This document shows, piece after piece, positions 55,917-63,793 of a stretch of DNA of 64,000 nt (position 1 is the stretch's first letter; the number at the start of each line of letters is the position of its first letter). The stretch is from G965247265 sp965247265. GTDB taxonomy: Bacteria; Pseudomonadota; Gammaproteobacteria; UBA4575. A program made the translations under genes and the position numbers. The stretch spans positions 1,736,001 to 1,800,000 of the forward strand of contig OZ252002.1 of assembly GCA_965247265.1 (NCBI GenBank), in the 5' to 3' direction. Under the pieces are notes generated by a model. That model saw only the letters and a program-made list of their open reading frames with translations. It searched no databases and was not told the DNA's origin.

Positions 55917-56654
55917 ATGAAAATTATCATTATTTTGGCAATTCAGCTGTGCATTGTTTGTTCGTTTTCAGCTACTCCATTAAATGCAAGTTGGTTAGAT
56001 AAAGCTAAAGATCTAGTAGATGAATCAGGGCTTGTCTCATCTACTGACAATTTGACTGATACGGAAATAGACTCGGGACTCAAAGAGGCATTGCATACAA
56101 GTACAAAGTTAGTAGTAAATCAACTTGGAACAAAAGATGGATTCAATACTGATCCGGATATTTATATTCCTTTGCCAAGTAGCATGAGCAAGATGCAAAC
56201 AACATTAGATATGATTGGAATGTCTGGTATGTTGGACGATTTGGAAAATCGTTTGAATCGTGCAGTAGAAATTGCTACGCCTAAAGCAAAAGAATTATTT
56301 TTCAATGCTATATCAAATATGAGTTTAGATGATGCACGCGGCATTTTAGAAGGTCCTGATGATGCAGCTACACGTTATTTTCAAACGAAGATGACCCCAG
56401 ACTTAGTAAAAGAATTTACACCTATCGTTGATGAAAGTTTGGCTGAAGCGGGTGCAATTAAAAGTTATGAGAATGCTATTTCTGAGTATAAAAACATTCC
56501 TTTAGTACCAGATGTTAAGGCTGATCTCAATAGTTATGTAGTTGAAAAAGGGATGGATGGAATCTTTCACTACTTAGCATTAGAAGAGGCAAAGATCAGG
56601 CAAGACCTAGCAGCTCGCACAACTGACTTGCTAAAAAAGGTATTTGCAAACTGA
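55917..56654 (+). CDS. DUF4197 domain exported protein
   Basis: 245 aa with a signal peptide (residues 1-24). SGLKEALHTSTKLVVNQLGTKDGF, PDIYIPLPSSMSKMQTTL and FFNAISNMSLDDARGILEGPDDAATRYF are the DUF4197 signatures; ends with LLKKVFAN. A periplasmic helical protein of unknown function. The stop is 29 bp before repeat copy 16. Confidence 0.9.
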   Translation: MKIIIILAIQLCIVCSFSATPLNASWLDKAKDLVDESGLVSSTDNLTDTEIDSGLKEALHTSTKLVVNQLGTKDGFNTDPDIYIPLPSSMSKMQTTLDMIGMSGMLDDLENRLNRAVEIATPKAKELFFNAISNMSLDDARGILEGPDDAATRYFQTKMTPDLVKEFTPIVDESLAEAGAIKSYENAISEYKNIPLVPDVKADLNSYVVEKGMDGIFHYLALEEAKIRQDLAARTTDLLKKVFAN

Positions 56655-56683
56655 ATACTTCATTGACCACATTTGAACTACGT

Positions 56684-56713
56684 AATGACCGCTAACGACC
56701 CAAAGCGGACGTA
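56684..56713 (+). repeat. 30-bp palindromic repeat, copy 16
   Basis: AATGACCGCTAACGACCCAA then AGCGGACGTA. 29 bp after the DUF4197 stop. Confidence 0.9.
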
Positions 56714-56746
56714 CAAACATTCCAATTTTAAATTAGAGGAAAAATT

Positions 56747-58016
56747 ATGAATACTAAATCAATGCTAATTAATACTTTTATTGGGATAACATTTGTTTGC
56801 ACAATATTTTTAATCGGTTGGTACAGTGGTCAAGCAGGGCGTGAACTGCAACTAATTGATGCTGCTGAGGCAGCAGGCAAACAAATTGATGGCCCCAATG
56901 TTGTCGTTCCAGATCGATATATTTATTACCCCGGAACAGAAGTACTTGCTAAAAAAGAAGTGCGCGTTACAGCCTGCGGCACGGGCATGCCTGATCAGCG
57001 CATTGCACAGGCAAGCTCTTGTTGGTTATTTGAGTTTGGTAATGGCGAGAAGATGTTGTTTGGTCTGGGTACGGGTTCCATGCGCAACATTGCCTCCATG
57101 ATGATTCCTTATGAATATTTAGACAAAATTTTTCTTAGCCATTTGCACACTGATCACTGGGGTGAACTGAGTTCAATTTGGGCAGGTGGCTGGACGTCTG
57201 GTCGCCCAGGTGCACTCAGAGTGTGGGGGCCAAGAGGGCAGACTGAAGATATGGGAACAGCTTATGCGGTTAAACATTTTATGAAAGCCAACAACTGGGA
57301 CTATCAAACGCGCGCATACAAAATCACACCCATTCCCGGTGAAATCAAAGTGACGGAATTTGATTATCGGGGAGAGAACGAAATTATTTACCAAGAAAAT
57401 GGAGTCACCGTGCGTTCATGGCCGGCCATACATGCAGGGGATGGACCCATTAGCTTTGGCATCGAGTACGAAGGATTAAAGTTAGTGTTTGGCGGCGGAT
57501 ACCACGCCCAACAAGTGGTTCGTGAAGTATGCTAAGGATGCCGATTTTGTCATTCATGAAGCCTTTGCAAATCCACAAAACTATGTTGAAGATATGAGCC
57601 AAGCACCTCAACTAAGCTGGCGTATGTGTTGCGAGTTTCATACTTCGGGACAATCCTTCGGAAAAATTATGAGCGAGATTAAACCGCGCCATGCTGTTGC
57701 CTATCACCACCAAGAAGAGCTTGCGCCTTCGGTTAAAACGGGAATCCGTGAAACATATGATGGACCACTTTCAATGGCAGTGGATCTCATGGTGTGGAAC
57801 ATCACACCAGATAAAATTATCGAACGCATGGCTGCAGTGACAAGGCGTGCGAATGCCGTACCGGGTCCAACACGTCAGCCACCACCAGAGAAAGGCCGCC
57901 CCAACCCAATGAGTGACTTCATTTCTAACGGTGAGTGGGGTCCCGGATTCAATGCACAAAATCGCATGCTTGATGAGTACGCAAAAAAATACAACTTAGA
58001 AGAACAAGACTGGTGA
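56747..58016 (+). pseudogene. GntH-like MBL-fold metallo-hydrolase, frameshifted
   Basis: N-terminal anchor (residues 9-27), then VRVTACGTGMPDQRIAQASSCW and the metal motif SHLHTDHWGEL (HxHxDH), WGPRGQTEDMGTAYAVKHF and EYEGLKLVFGG. At GGCGGCGG (about 57493-57500) the frame shifts by one. The continuation DTTPNKWFVKYAKDADFVIHEAF runs to 58016, ending KKYNLEEQDW. The combined 420-residue protein matches the MBL group named after guanitoxin GntH, whose wider roles are not known. A one-base change repairs it. Confidence 0.85.
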
Positions 58017-58121
58017 AAAGACAGGCCCTGGTATGAGCCAAATAAATAACCAGGATTGAATACCAGAGTCTAGAAGTACCTTAAACGGATGAGAATTATG
58101 GCACTCAACAATTGAGTGTCG

Positions 58122-58151
58122 AATGACCGCTTTCGACCCAAAGCGGACGTT
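58122..58151 (+). repeat. 30-bp palindromic repeat, copy 17
   Basis: AATGACCGCTTTCGACCCAA then AGCGGACGTT, 105 bp after the MBL stop. Confidence 0.9.
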
Positions 58152-58178
58152 CAATAATTAGAAGTTTTTAGCTATTTT

Positions 58179-59282
58179 ATGTATAGATTCATTACAAAAG
58201 TTATCGCTTTAGTGTTAACACTTTTTTGCTGTTCGTGGTTAGCTATCAGCAATTCATTTTCCGATACAAAATACGACCTTTCTCAAACAGTTTCTAGTGA
58301 GCCTTTTCTCCTCTCGCCTCCACAACAAGCTCGTCCTGTAGTGGTCTGGGCAGATTTTGAATTACATGATATTAATGAAATTAACGATGAGAAGGAAACA
58401 TTCGAGTTCGCAGGTTTGCTGACTTTTAAGTGGCACGATCCACGCCAAGCTTTTGACCCCACTATAGCGGGGGTGAAAGAAAAAATTTTCCAAGGCAGTT
58501 ACCAGTTCGACGAAATATTTCCTGGCTGGTATCCACAAGATGTACTTATCAACGAATCCGGTTTGTACCAGAAAAATGGAGTCATATTACGTGTTCAACC
58601 GGATGGAACCTCAACCCTGATCCAAACTCTTAATGCAGTTGCAAAGACTGACATCGATTTGCGCAAATTTCCGTTTGACGGACATCACCTTGAAGCTATC
58701 TTTGAGGTCCTAGGTTTCGACAAGGAAGAGGTCATACTGAAAGTGGAATCGAAAACAGTCAGATCCATCACCCGCAAAGCACGAGTTCCTGAATGGGTTG
58801 TCACAGGATATAGATTGTCTATTCGTGATCGACCTTCATCTCACACCGGACAACAACGTGAGGTTTCATCTGCTTTAGTGGTAGGTGTGGAGGTACTGCG
58901 AAAACCCTTTTACATTGTACGTCTGATATTTATTCCCCTCATCATAATTGTTCTGTTGTCGTTTTCTGTCTTCTGGATGGACCGATCATCGCTCGGTGAT
59001 CGAGTGAGTGTTTCATTCATCGGGATCTTAACTGCTGTCGCCTACCAACTTGTAGTAAGCGATCATCTACCAAGCATTTCATATTTCACACTAATTCACG
59101 GATTCCTGAACCTCAGCTTGTTTATCATGTGCACGACTGTCGTCATTAATCTGGTGGTCGGCTCGTTAGACAGAAAAGGTAAAAGTGAGCTTGGAGATCG
59201 TCTGGATCGTCGATGTCGTTGGGCATTCCCATTTGCATATTTTGGGCTCTTATTCATTATGTATGGCGTAGCGATGCTGTAA
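58179..59282 (+). CDS. Prokaryotic pentameric ligand-gated ion channel
   Basis: 367 aa. After a signal peptide (residues 1-29), the extracellular ligand domain (about 53-240) has VVVWADFELHDINEIND, FEFAGLLTFKWHDPR and the conserved FPFD (164-167) without the disulfide of animal Cys-loop receptors, as usual in bacteria. Four membrane helices follow: M1 243-267, M2 274-293 (pore), M3 301-327, M4 346-366, with the conserved Pro in the M2-M3 loop (HLPSIS). Same architecture as GLIC and ELIC channels. Ligand unknown. A single gene with repeat copies 17 and 18 on its flanks, so it looks like a separately acquired cassette. Confidence 0.9.
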   Translation: MYRFITKVIALVLTLFCCSWLAISNSFSDTKYDLSQTVSSEPFLLSPPQQARPVVVWADFELHDINEINDEKETFEFAGLLTFKWHDPRQAFDPTIAGVKEKIFQGSYQFDEIFPGWYPQDVLINESGLYQKNGVILRVQPDGTSTLIQTLNAVAKTDIDLRKFPFDGHHLEAIFEVLGFDKEEVILKVESKTVRSITRKARVPEWVVTGYRLSIRDRPSSHTGQQREVSSALVVGVEVLRKPFYIVRLIFIPLIIIVLLSFSVFWMDRSSLGDRVSVSFIGILTAVAYQLVVSDHLPSISYFTLIHGFLNLSLFIMCTTVVINLVVGSLDRKGKSELGDRLDRRCRWAFPFAYFGLLFIMYGVAML

Positions 59283-59373
59283 ATTTAGCCATGTGTTATT
59301 GAAAATTTTCTCTTATGTAGTGAAACAAGCTTAGTGAGCATAGACAAATTCGGGAACCGTTAATGTACGACTT

Positions 59374-59403
59374 AATGACCGCTTTTGGCCGAAAGCAGAC
59401 ATT
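59374..59403 (+). repeat. 30-bp palindromic repeat, copy 18
   Basis: AATGACCGCTTTTGGCCGAA then AGCAGACATT, 91 bp after the ion channel stop. Confidence 0.88.
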
Positions 59404-59432
59404 AGAAGTGTAATTTTTTGGATTTTATGCTG

Positions 59433-59462
59433 TATGTCCGCTATTGGCCGTAAGCAGACATT
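59433..59462. repeat. 30-bp palindromic repeat, copy 19
   Basis: TATGTCCGCTATTGGCCGTA then AGCAGACATT; both arms are of the T type, so it is symmetric and has no orientation. 29 bp after copy 18. Confidence 0.82.
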
Positions 59463-59571
59463 AAAAAGCTAATTAAGACACTATTAACCAAATAGTAAAA
59501 GTCGCCTCGATAAATCAATACATACAATTATTATAATATTGAGTAGAGAATAGGAACTAAAACTCTTTGTA

Positions 59572-60723
59572 TTGAGTGAAAAAATAATGACTGCTTGCAA
59601 ACCTTATGCACTAACCATCTCATTACTATGCATAGTTTTTATCCTAGAAACAGCTTGTGTGTGGATTTGGTACAGTGACGCTGCAGTATTTCTTGAAAAC
59701 TTAGCAGTTGATAACGGGGAGAGTCGTCTTAAAAGCAGAACGCCAGCACCCAATTTAGTATCAATTGATTATGAAATTTCCGGGCTTCGGTACCAGGCTG
59801 ATTTATATCAACCAGGCGAACTACCATTAGCAGGTATCGTGTTGGTACCAGGTGCAGCGCAACGCGGTAAAGATGATTCACGGTTAAAGGCGCTTGCTAA
59901 TACATTGGCACGGAATCGCTTTATAGTTCTAGTACCAGATATTCCTAACTTGCGTGAGCTTAAAGTTCAAGCAGAAGACAGTCGAATTATTACAGCTGCT
60001 TTCACTTATTTTATTTCTCGACCCGATTTCCCAGCGAATGGACAAGCTGGTATTGGTGCATTTAGTTATGCTGTCGGTCCTGCAATATTAACGGCGCTTG
60101 ATCCTGCAGTGCGTGAAAACGTAAATTTCGTGCTAAGCGTAGGAGGTTACTATGATGTTGAACAAGTCATTACTTTTTTTACAACAGGATATTTTCGCAA
60201 TAAAAATGCGTGGCAGTTTCTAGAACCAAACGTATATGGTAAGTGGATATTCGTACTGAGCAATGTGGAACACTTAACAGACCCCATTGATAAGGAAAAT
60301 TTTATTAGAATTGCACAGCGAAAGATGAAAAATCCGGAAGCATCCATCGATGATCTGACGATAAATCTTACAGCAGAAGCTAGTTCGATACTTACATTGT
60401 TGCAAAATCAGAATCCGGAACACGTTCCGAACCTTATAGCAAATTTGCCTAGCACCATTCGTGCTGAGTTGGATGCATTAGATCTTTCTAACAAAGATCT
60501 TACTCAGCTTGAGGCTCAGCTTATTCTGCTACATGGTACAGACGATAACATCATTCCTTATACAGAAAGCATTGCACTATCTGGGGCGGTTATGGAAGGT
60601 CAGGCTGAGTTATTTCTAATTGATGGCCTAGCACATGTCAATGTACATCCAAAAAAACTAAATCGATGGGCTATGTTACGTGCAATTGACGCATTGCTAA
60701 AAGTGAGAGAGGTCAAATATTAA
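59572..60723 (+). CDS. Alpha/beta hydrolase, exported
   Basis: 383 aa from TTG 59572; ATG 59587 is an equally possible start. An N-terminal hydrophobic segment (about residues 12-30) anchors or exports it. The hydrolase fold shows LAGIVLVPGAAQRGKDDS, nucleophile GAFSYAVG (Ser), acid in LHGTDDNIIPY and His in GLAHVNVHP. It resembles dienelactone-hydrolase-like or acyl-transfer enzymes. Substrate unknown. A stand-alone gene with repeat copies on both sides. Confidence 0.8.
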   Translation: MSEKIMTACKPYALTISLLCIVFILETACVWIWYSDAAVFLENLAVDNGESRLKSRTPAPNLVSIDYEISGLRYQADLYQPGELPLAGIVLVPGAAQRGKDDSRLKALANTLARNRFIVLVPDIPNLRELKVQAEDSRIITAAFTYFISRPDFPANGQAGIGAFSYAVGPAILTALDPAVRENVNFVLSVGGYYDVEQVITFFTTGYFRNKNAWQFLEPNVYGKWIFVLSNVEHLTDPIDKENFIRIAQRKMKNPEASIDDLTINLTAEASSILTLLQNQNPEHVPNLIANLPSTIRAELDALDLSNKDLTQLEAQLILLHGTDDNIIPYTESIALSGAVMEGQAELFLIDGLAHVNVHPKKLNRWAMLRAIDALLKVREVKY

Positions 60724-60773
60724 AAATTATAATCTTCTTATATCTAATTGTTTTGTATTTTTTATATACAAAT

Positions 60774-60803
60774 ATTGACCGCTTATGGCCGTAAGCAGAC
60801 ATT
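60774..60803 (+). repeat. 30-bp palindromic repeat, copy 20
   Basis: ATTGACCGCTTATGGCCGTA then AGCAGACATT, 50 bp after the hydrolase stop. Confidence 0.85.
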
Positions 60804-60832
60804 AAGTGGAAATAACCGAAAACTTATAGTTG

Positions 60833-60862
60833 AATGTCCGCTTTGGGTCGTTAGCGGTCATT
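60833..60862 (-). repeat. 30-bp palindromic repeat, copy 21
   Basis: AATGTCCGCTTTGGGTCGTT then AGCGGTCATT. Its TCA (60858-60860) is the stop codon of the minus-strand FG-GAP frame. Confidence 0.93.
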
Positions 60863-61572
60863 CAATAGTAGAGTAGGGTGGTTGTGTCGCCGCAAGCAAT
60901 GCCTGTTGGCGTGCCTGTGGCCGGAGCCCGATGTTGTTTTCCAGGTCGTGCAGCTTAATGTCGATAGCCAATTCTGGTACTATATCAGTTAACGAGAAGA
61001 CATACGCCGAACCCGAATCCCCGCCGTTGTCGTCGTCAAAAGGGGCGCCGACCACCGCCGTATCCCCGTTCACTGAAACGAATAAGCCGAAACGGTCACC
61101 GTCGTTTGCGATATCGTTGGGCAGCAGCTTGGCCACCTCGTATACCACACCCGTGGCACCGGTAAGAACGAGAAGACGTACACCGAACCCGAAGTCAAAC
61201 CTTTGTCGGCGTGATTTGGAGCACCGACCACCACCGTATTCCCGCTCACTGAAACGGAAGCACCGAACTCGTCGAAATCAGCACCATCGCTGGGCAGCAG
61301 TTTGGCCTGCTCTGACCAGACTTCGCGCCGGCGCGCACATATAAGTACACTGAACCCGAATTCACGCCGTTGTCATCGTGCTGATAGGCGCCGACCACCG
61401 CCGTATCCCCACTCACTGATATGGAAAAGCCGAATTCGTCGGCAGCAGCGCCATCGCTCGCCAGCAGCTTGGCCACCTCGTTCATGGTGAATGCGGATAC
61501 AGACTGTGCCCCGAACAACCACACTAGTCCGAAGCAGATGATCGCGAGTGTGTGCTTTAATTGGATTTTCAT
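60858..61572 (-). pseudogene. FG-GAP repeat secreted protein, frameshifted
   Basis: The ATG at 61572 has GGAGG 7 nt upstream. Signal peptide (cut after VSA, about residue 27), then repeats of the type KLLASDGAAADEFGFSISVSGDTAVVGA...NSGSVYLY. After about residue 85 the frame changes; a middle repeat (FGASVSVSGNTVVVGAPNHA) and the last repeat (KLLPNDIANDGDRFGLFVSVNG) are in other frames. At least two indels separate them. The region is clearly more GC-rich than its neighbours, a sign of transfer. The last codon joins repeat copy 21. FG-GAP repeats fold into beta-propellers used in adhesion. Confidence 0.8.
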
Positions 61573-61594
61573 TGTTAAACCTCCGCCTTTAAAT

Positions 61595-61807
61595 CTATTG
61601 GTAATTGGCCGTGATCGACGAAGCGTGCTCGAGCGCGTTACTTCGCTTGAACCTCACACCTTGCCCTGTGCGAATCACGATGCAGTGGTTTGGTGAGAAC
61701 GGCAAATCGGTAGGCTCACTGGAGAACACCAGACTGGGGATGTCGATTGAGGAAATATTGTCGAAGCCTACGCAGGCAATGCGTGAATGAATCGTGCTGG
61801 CCGGCAT
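61595..61807 (-). CDS. Small protein downstream of the c-di-GMP riboswitch
   Basis: 70 aa. The ATG at 61807 has AGAGGT 7 nt upstream, and the stop is 22 bp before the FG-GAP start, so the two form an operon. Begins MPASTIHSRIACVGFDNISS; soluble, no family recognised. Its position between the riboswitch and the FG-GAP gene is the main support. Confidence 0.5.
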   Translation of the reverse strand: MPASTIHSRIACVGFDNISSIDIPSLVFSSEPTDLPFSPNHCIVIRTGQGVRFKRSNALEHASSITANYQ

Positions 61808-61827
61808 AACATATACCTCTATTCGTG

Positions 61828-61938
61828 AGGCAACCGGGCGATCTTAGGGTCCTTCGAGGGGCCGTTCCGTGGCTTCTCGGAGGAAGCGAGGACCCTTGGC
61901 TTTCCGTCCCCGTCTTTTGGCGGGTTTGGCTTTGTCGT
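61828..61938 (-). promoter_or_regulatory. Cyclic di-GMP-I (GEMM) riboswitch
   Basis: On the minus strand GCCAAACCCGCC-AAAA-GACGGGGACGGAAAGCC reproduces the GEMM core: CAAACC, a short stem with an A-rich loop, and GGGACG-AAAGCC. A second stem pairs 61890-61896 with 61846-61852 (AGGGTCC / GGACCCT) and the element ends CCGGTTGCC, like the canonical closing CGGGTTACC. It precedes the 70-aa gene and FG-GAP gene, so cyclic di-GMP probably controls this adhesin-like operon. Confidence 0.7.
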
Positions 61939-62175
61939 TAATCTACGTCGTTGTATGTGTCCAATATCTAATTATAACCCTTTTAAAATACGAATATGAA
62001 TATGAATATAACGTAACTGTAGTTAAATTGAATTAGTGGGATAATCTTTTAACGAACTGATATTAAAAATTCTAAACCCTTAATGCAATCAACAAGATTT
62101 TAATGAGAGTTTATGTATATCAGCGATGAGGAAATGAATTCTTGTAGGCAGTCTCACAACTTAGTTCAAACGTTA

Positions 62176-62205
62176 AATGTCCGCTTTGGGTCGTTAGCGG
62201 TCATT
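62176..62205 (-). repeat. 30-bp palindromic repeat, copy 22
   Basis: AATGTCCGCTTTGGGTCGTT then AGCGGTCATT. No gene end on the facing (right) side; followed by a sequence resembling the text after copy 21 (AATAGAATAGGGTGGTTG against AATAGTAGAGTAGGGTGGTTG). Confidence 0.93.
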
Positions 62206-62400
62206 CGGCAATAGAATAGGGTGGTTGAGTGCTCAACCGCATTTTACAAATAAGTTTTTAAAAAATATTGCTTTACGAAATAAACAAAAAGTGTTGCCTC
62301 CAAAGATGCCCCAACATTGAGTTTATTTAAATTGGACAAAGTACCTAGTTAAATAAATCAGTGTCTAATTATTACTAAATTAAGGGCAAAAAAGTCCATA

Positions 62401-62583
62401 CTTTAATGGACCTCATAGTATGTAATTAGACGTTATTGGATGGTGGAGGCGGCGTCTAACACAAAGCCATTGTATCTTGTTGATTATATTTAATAATTAT
62501 AATTGTTCTTAAATTTATACCCCCAAATCTACCCCTAATAATACTTGGATTTAGCGATACTTCTTTGGGCGGCATAGTATTGA
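62401..62583 (+). repeat. tmRNA-end-like attachment repeat, copy D
   Basis: TGGTGGAGGCGGCG at 62441-62454 exact. Right flank ATACCCCCAAATCTACCCCT, then TTGGATTTAGCGATACTTCT, nearly the same as copy C. The left flank has a short palindrome GTCCATACTTTAATGGAC. Runs directly into palindromic repeat copy 23. Confidence 0.7.
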
Positions 62584-62613
62584 AATGATCGCTATTGGGC
62601 GGAAGTGGACATT
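62584..62613 (+). repeat. 30-bp palindromic repeat, copy 23
   Basis: AATGATCGCTATTGGGCGGA then AGTGGACATT, diverged, fused to the end of attachment repeat D as copy 15 is to C. Confidence 0.8.
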
Positions 62614-62721
62614 CGATATATTTATTTACCTAACTAGCTTACAAATTACTTACTAAGAAACGTTGTAAAAAATATATATGTGAATAGCATTAGTGGTCTT
62701 ACTAAGAGCACACAGTAAATT

Positions 62722-63735
62722 ATGACAGATCTTGTTAGCTTTATTGAAGGCCTTCCAAAAGTAGAGCTACATATTCACATAGAAGGCAGTCTTGAACCCA
62801 AAATGCTCTTTGACCTAGCAAAGAAAAATAATGTAGATATACCATTTAAATTTGTCGAAGAAGTTCGTAAGGCTTATAACTTCACAAAGTTGCAAGACTT
62901 TTTGGATATTTATTATCAGGGGATGAATGTTCTTCAAACCGAACAAGATTTTTACGATCTTACCTATGCATATTTGAAGAAGTCTGCTCTTGATAATGTT
63001 CTTCACTCCGAGATATTTTTTGATCCGCAAGGACACACTGAGCGGGGGGTTGAATTTGAAGTAGTATTTAATGGTATTACTAATGCGCTAGAAGATGGGT
63101 ATGATAATCTAGGTATAAGCTCAAAGCTTATAATGTGTTTTCTGCGCCACTTAAGCGAAGAAGATGCATTTAAAACTCTTGAAATGGCGTTGCCATATAA
63201 AGATAAAATAACCGGTGTAGGGCTTGATAGCTCAGAAATCGGTCACCCTCCATCAAAGTTTGTGCGCGTCTTTTCTAAAGCAAGAGAAGAAGGTTTTTTT
63301 ATACTCGCTCATGCAGGAGAAGAAGGTCCTCCAGAATATATTTGGGAAGCAATTAATCTTCTTAAAATAGACCGTCTTGATCACGGTAACCGAGCATTGG
63401 AAGATGAAGTTTTAGTTCAAAAACTAGTACAGATGGATATGGCATTAACTATATGCCCTTTAAGCAATCTCAAGCTTTGTGTTGTAAAAAACCTTCGTGA
63501 ACATCCACTCAAAACAATTTTAAGTAAAGGTTTGAAGGCCACTGTAAATTCAGATGATCCATCCTACTTTGGTGGTTATATGAATGATAATTTCATATCT
63601 ATTACAAAGGCACTTAATCTTGAAAAATCCGATTTAGTTGCTTTGGTTCGAAATAGTATTGATGCTTGTTTTCTTGAAGACTCATCGAAATCATCATTAA
63701 TGGAAAAACTAGATCAATACGTAGAAACTGAATGA
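62722..63735 (+). CDS. Adenosine deaminase family protein, probable adenine deaminase
   Basis: 337 aa. Zinc and catalytic residues are visible: HIHIEGS near residue 17, HAGEEGPP (about 197-204), DHGNR and the NSDDPSYFGG of the adenine-deaminase-type branch. It deaminates adenine or adenosine in purine salvage. The TGA stop (63733-63735) is bases 3-5 of palindromic repeat copy 24. Adenine rather than adenosine is preferred here because of FDPQGHTERGV, but this is not certain. Confidence 0.88.
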   Translation: MTDLVSFIEGLPKVELHIHIEGSLEPKMLFDLAKKNNVDIPFKFVEEVRKAYNFTKLQDFLDIYYQGMNVLQTEQDFYDLTYAYLKKSALDNVLHSEIFFDPQGHTERGVEFEVVFNGITNALEDGYDNLGISSKLIMCFLRHLSEEDAFKTLEMALPYKDKITGVGLDSSEIGHPPSKFVRVFSKAREEGFFILAHAGEEGPPEYIWEAINLLKIDRLDHGNRALEDEVLVQKLVQMDMALTICPLSNLKLCVVKNLREHPLKTILSKGLKATVNSDDPSYFGGYMNDNFISITKALNLEKSDLVALVRNSIDACFLEDSSKSSLMEKLDQYVETE

Positions 63736-63760
63736 CCGCTAACGACCCAAAGCGGACATT
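63731..63760 (+). repeat. 30-bp palindromic repeat, copy 24
   Basis: AATGACCGCTAACGACCCAA then AGCGGACATT, a fully matching copy. Supplies the stop codon of the deaminase gene. Confidence 0.94.
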
Positions 63761-63793
63761 TAAAACTATAAAAACTAAATTGACCAATCATTT

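Larger units (their letters stand above)
61939..62721. other. Spacer with repeats before the deaminase gene
   Basis: About 780 bp with no supported gene. It holds palindromic repeat copy 22, attachment repeat D and copy 23, plus the promoters of the divergent riboswitch operon and the deaminase gene. Confidence 0.6.

Noticed and set aside
62441..62454. A real ssrA (tmRNA) gene
   Set aside because: Only the last 14 bases match; the adjoining T-arm and tag coding region are absent in all four copies.
28413..63760. Integron attC sites or a CRISPR array
   Set aside because: The repeats are 30 bp, spaced by whole genes and lack the attC core sites; spacing is irregular, so not CRISPR. No integron integrase or cas gene is seen.
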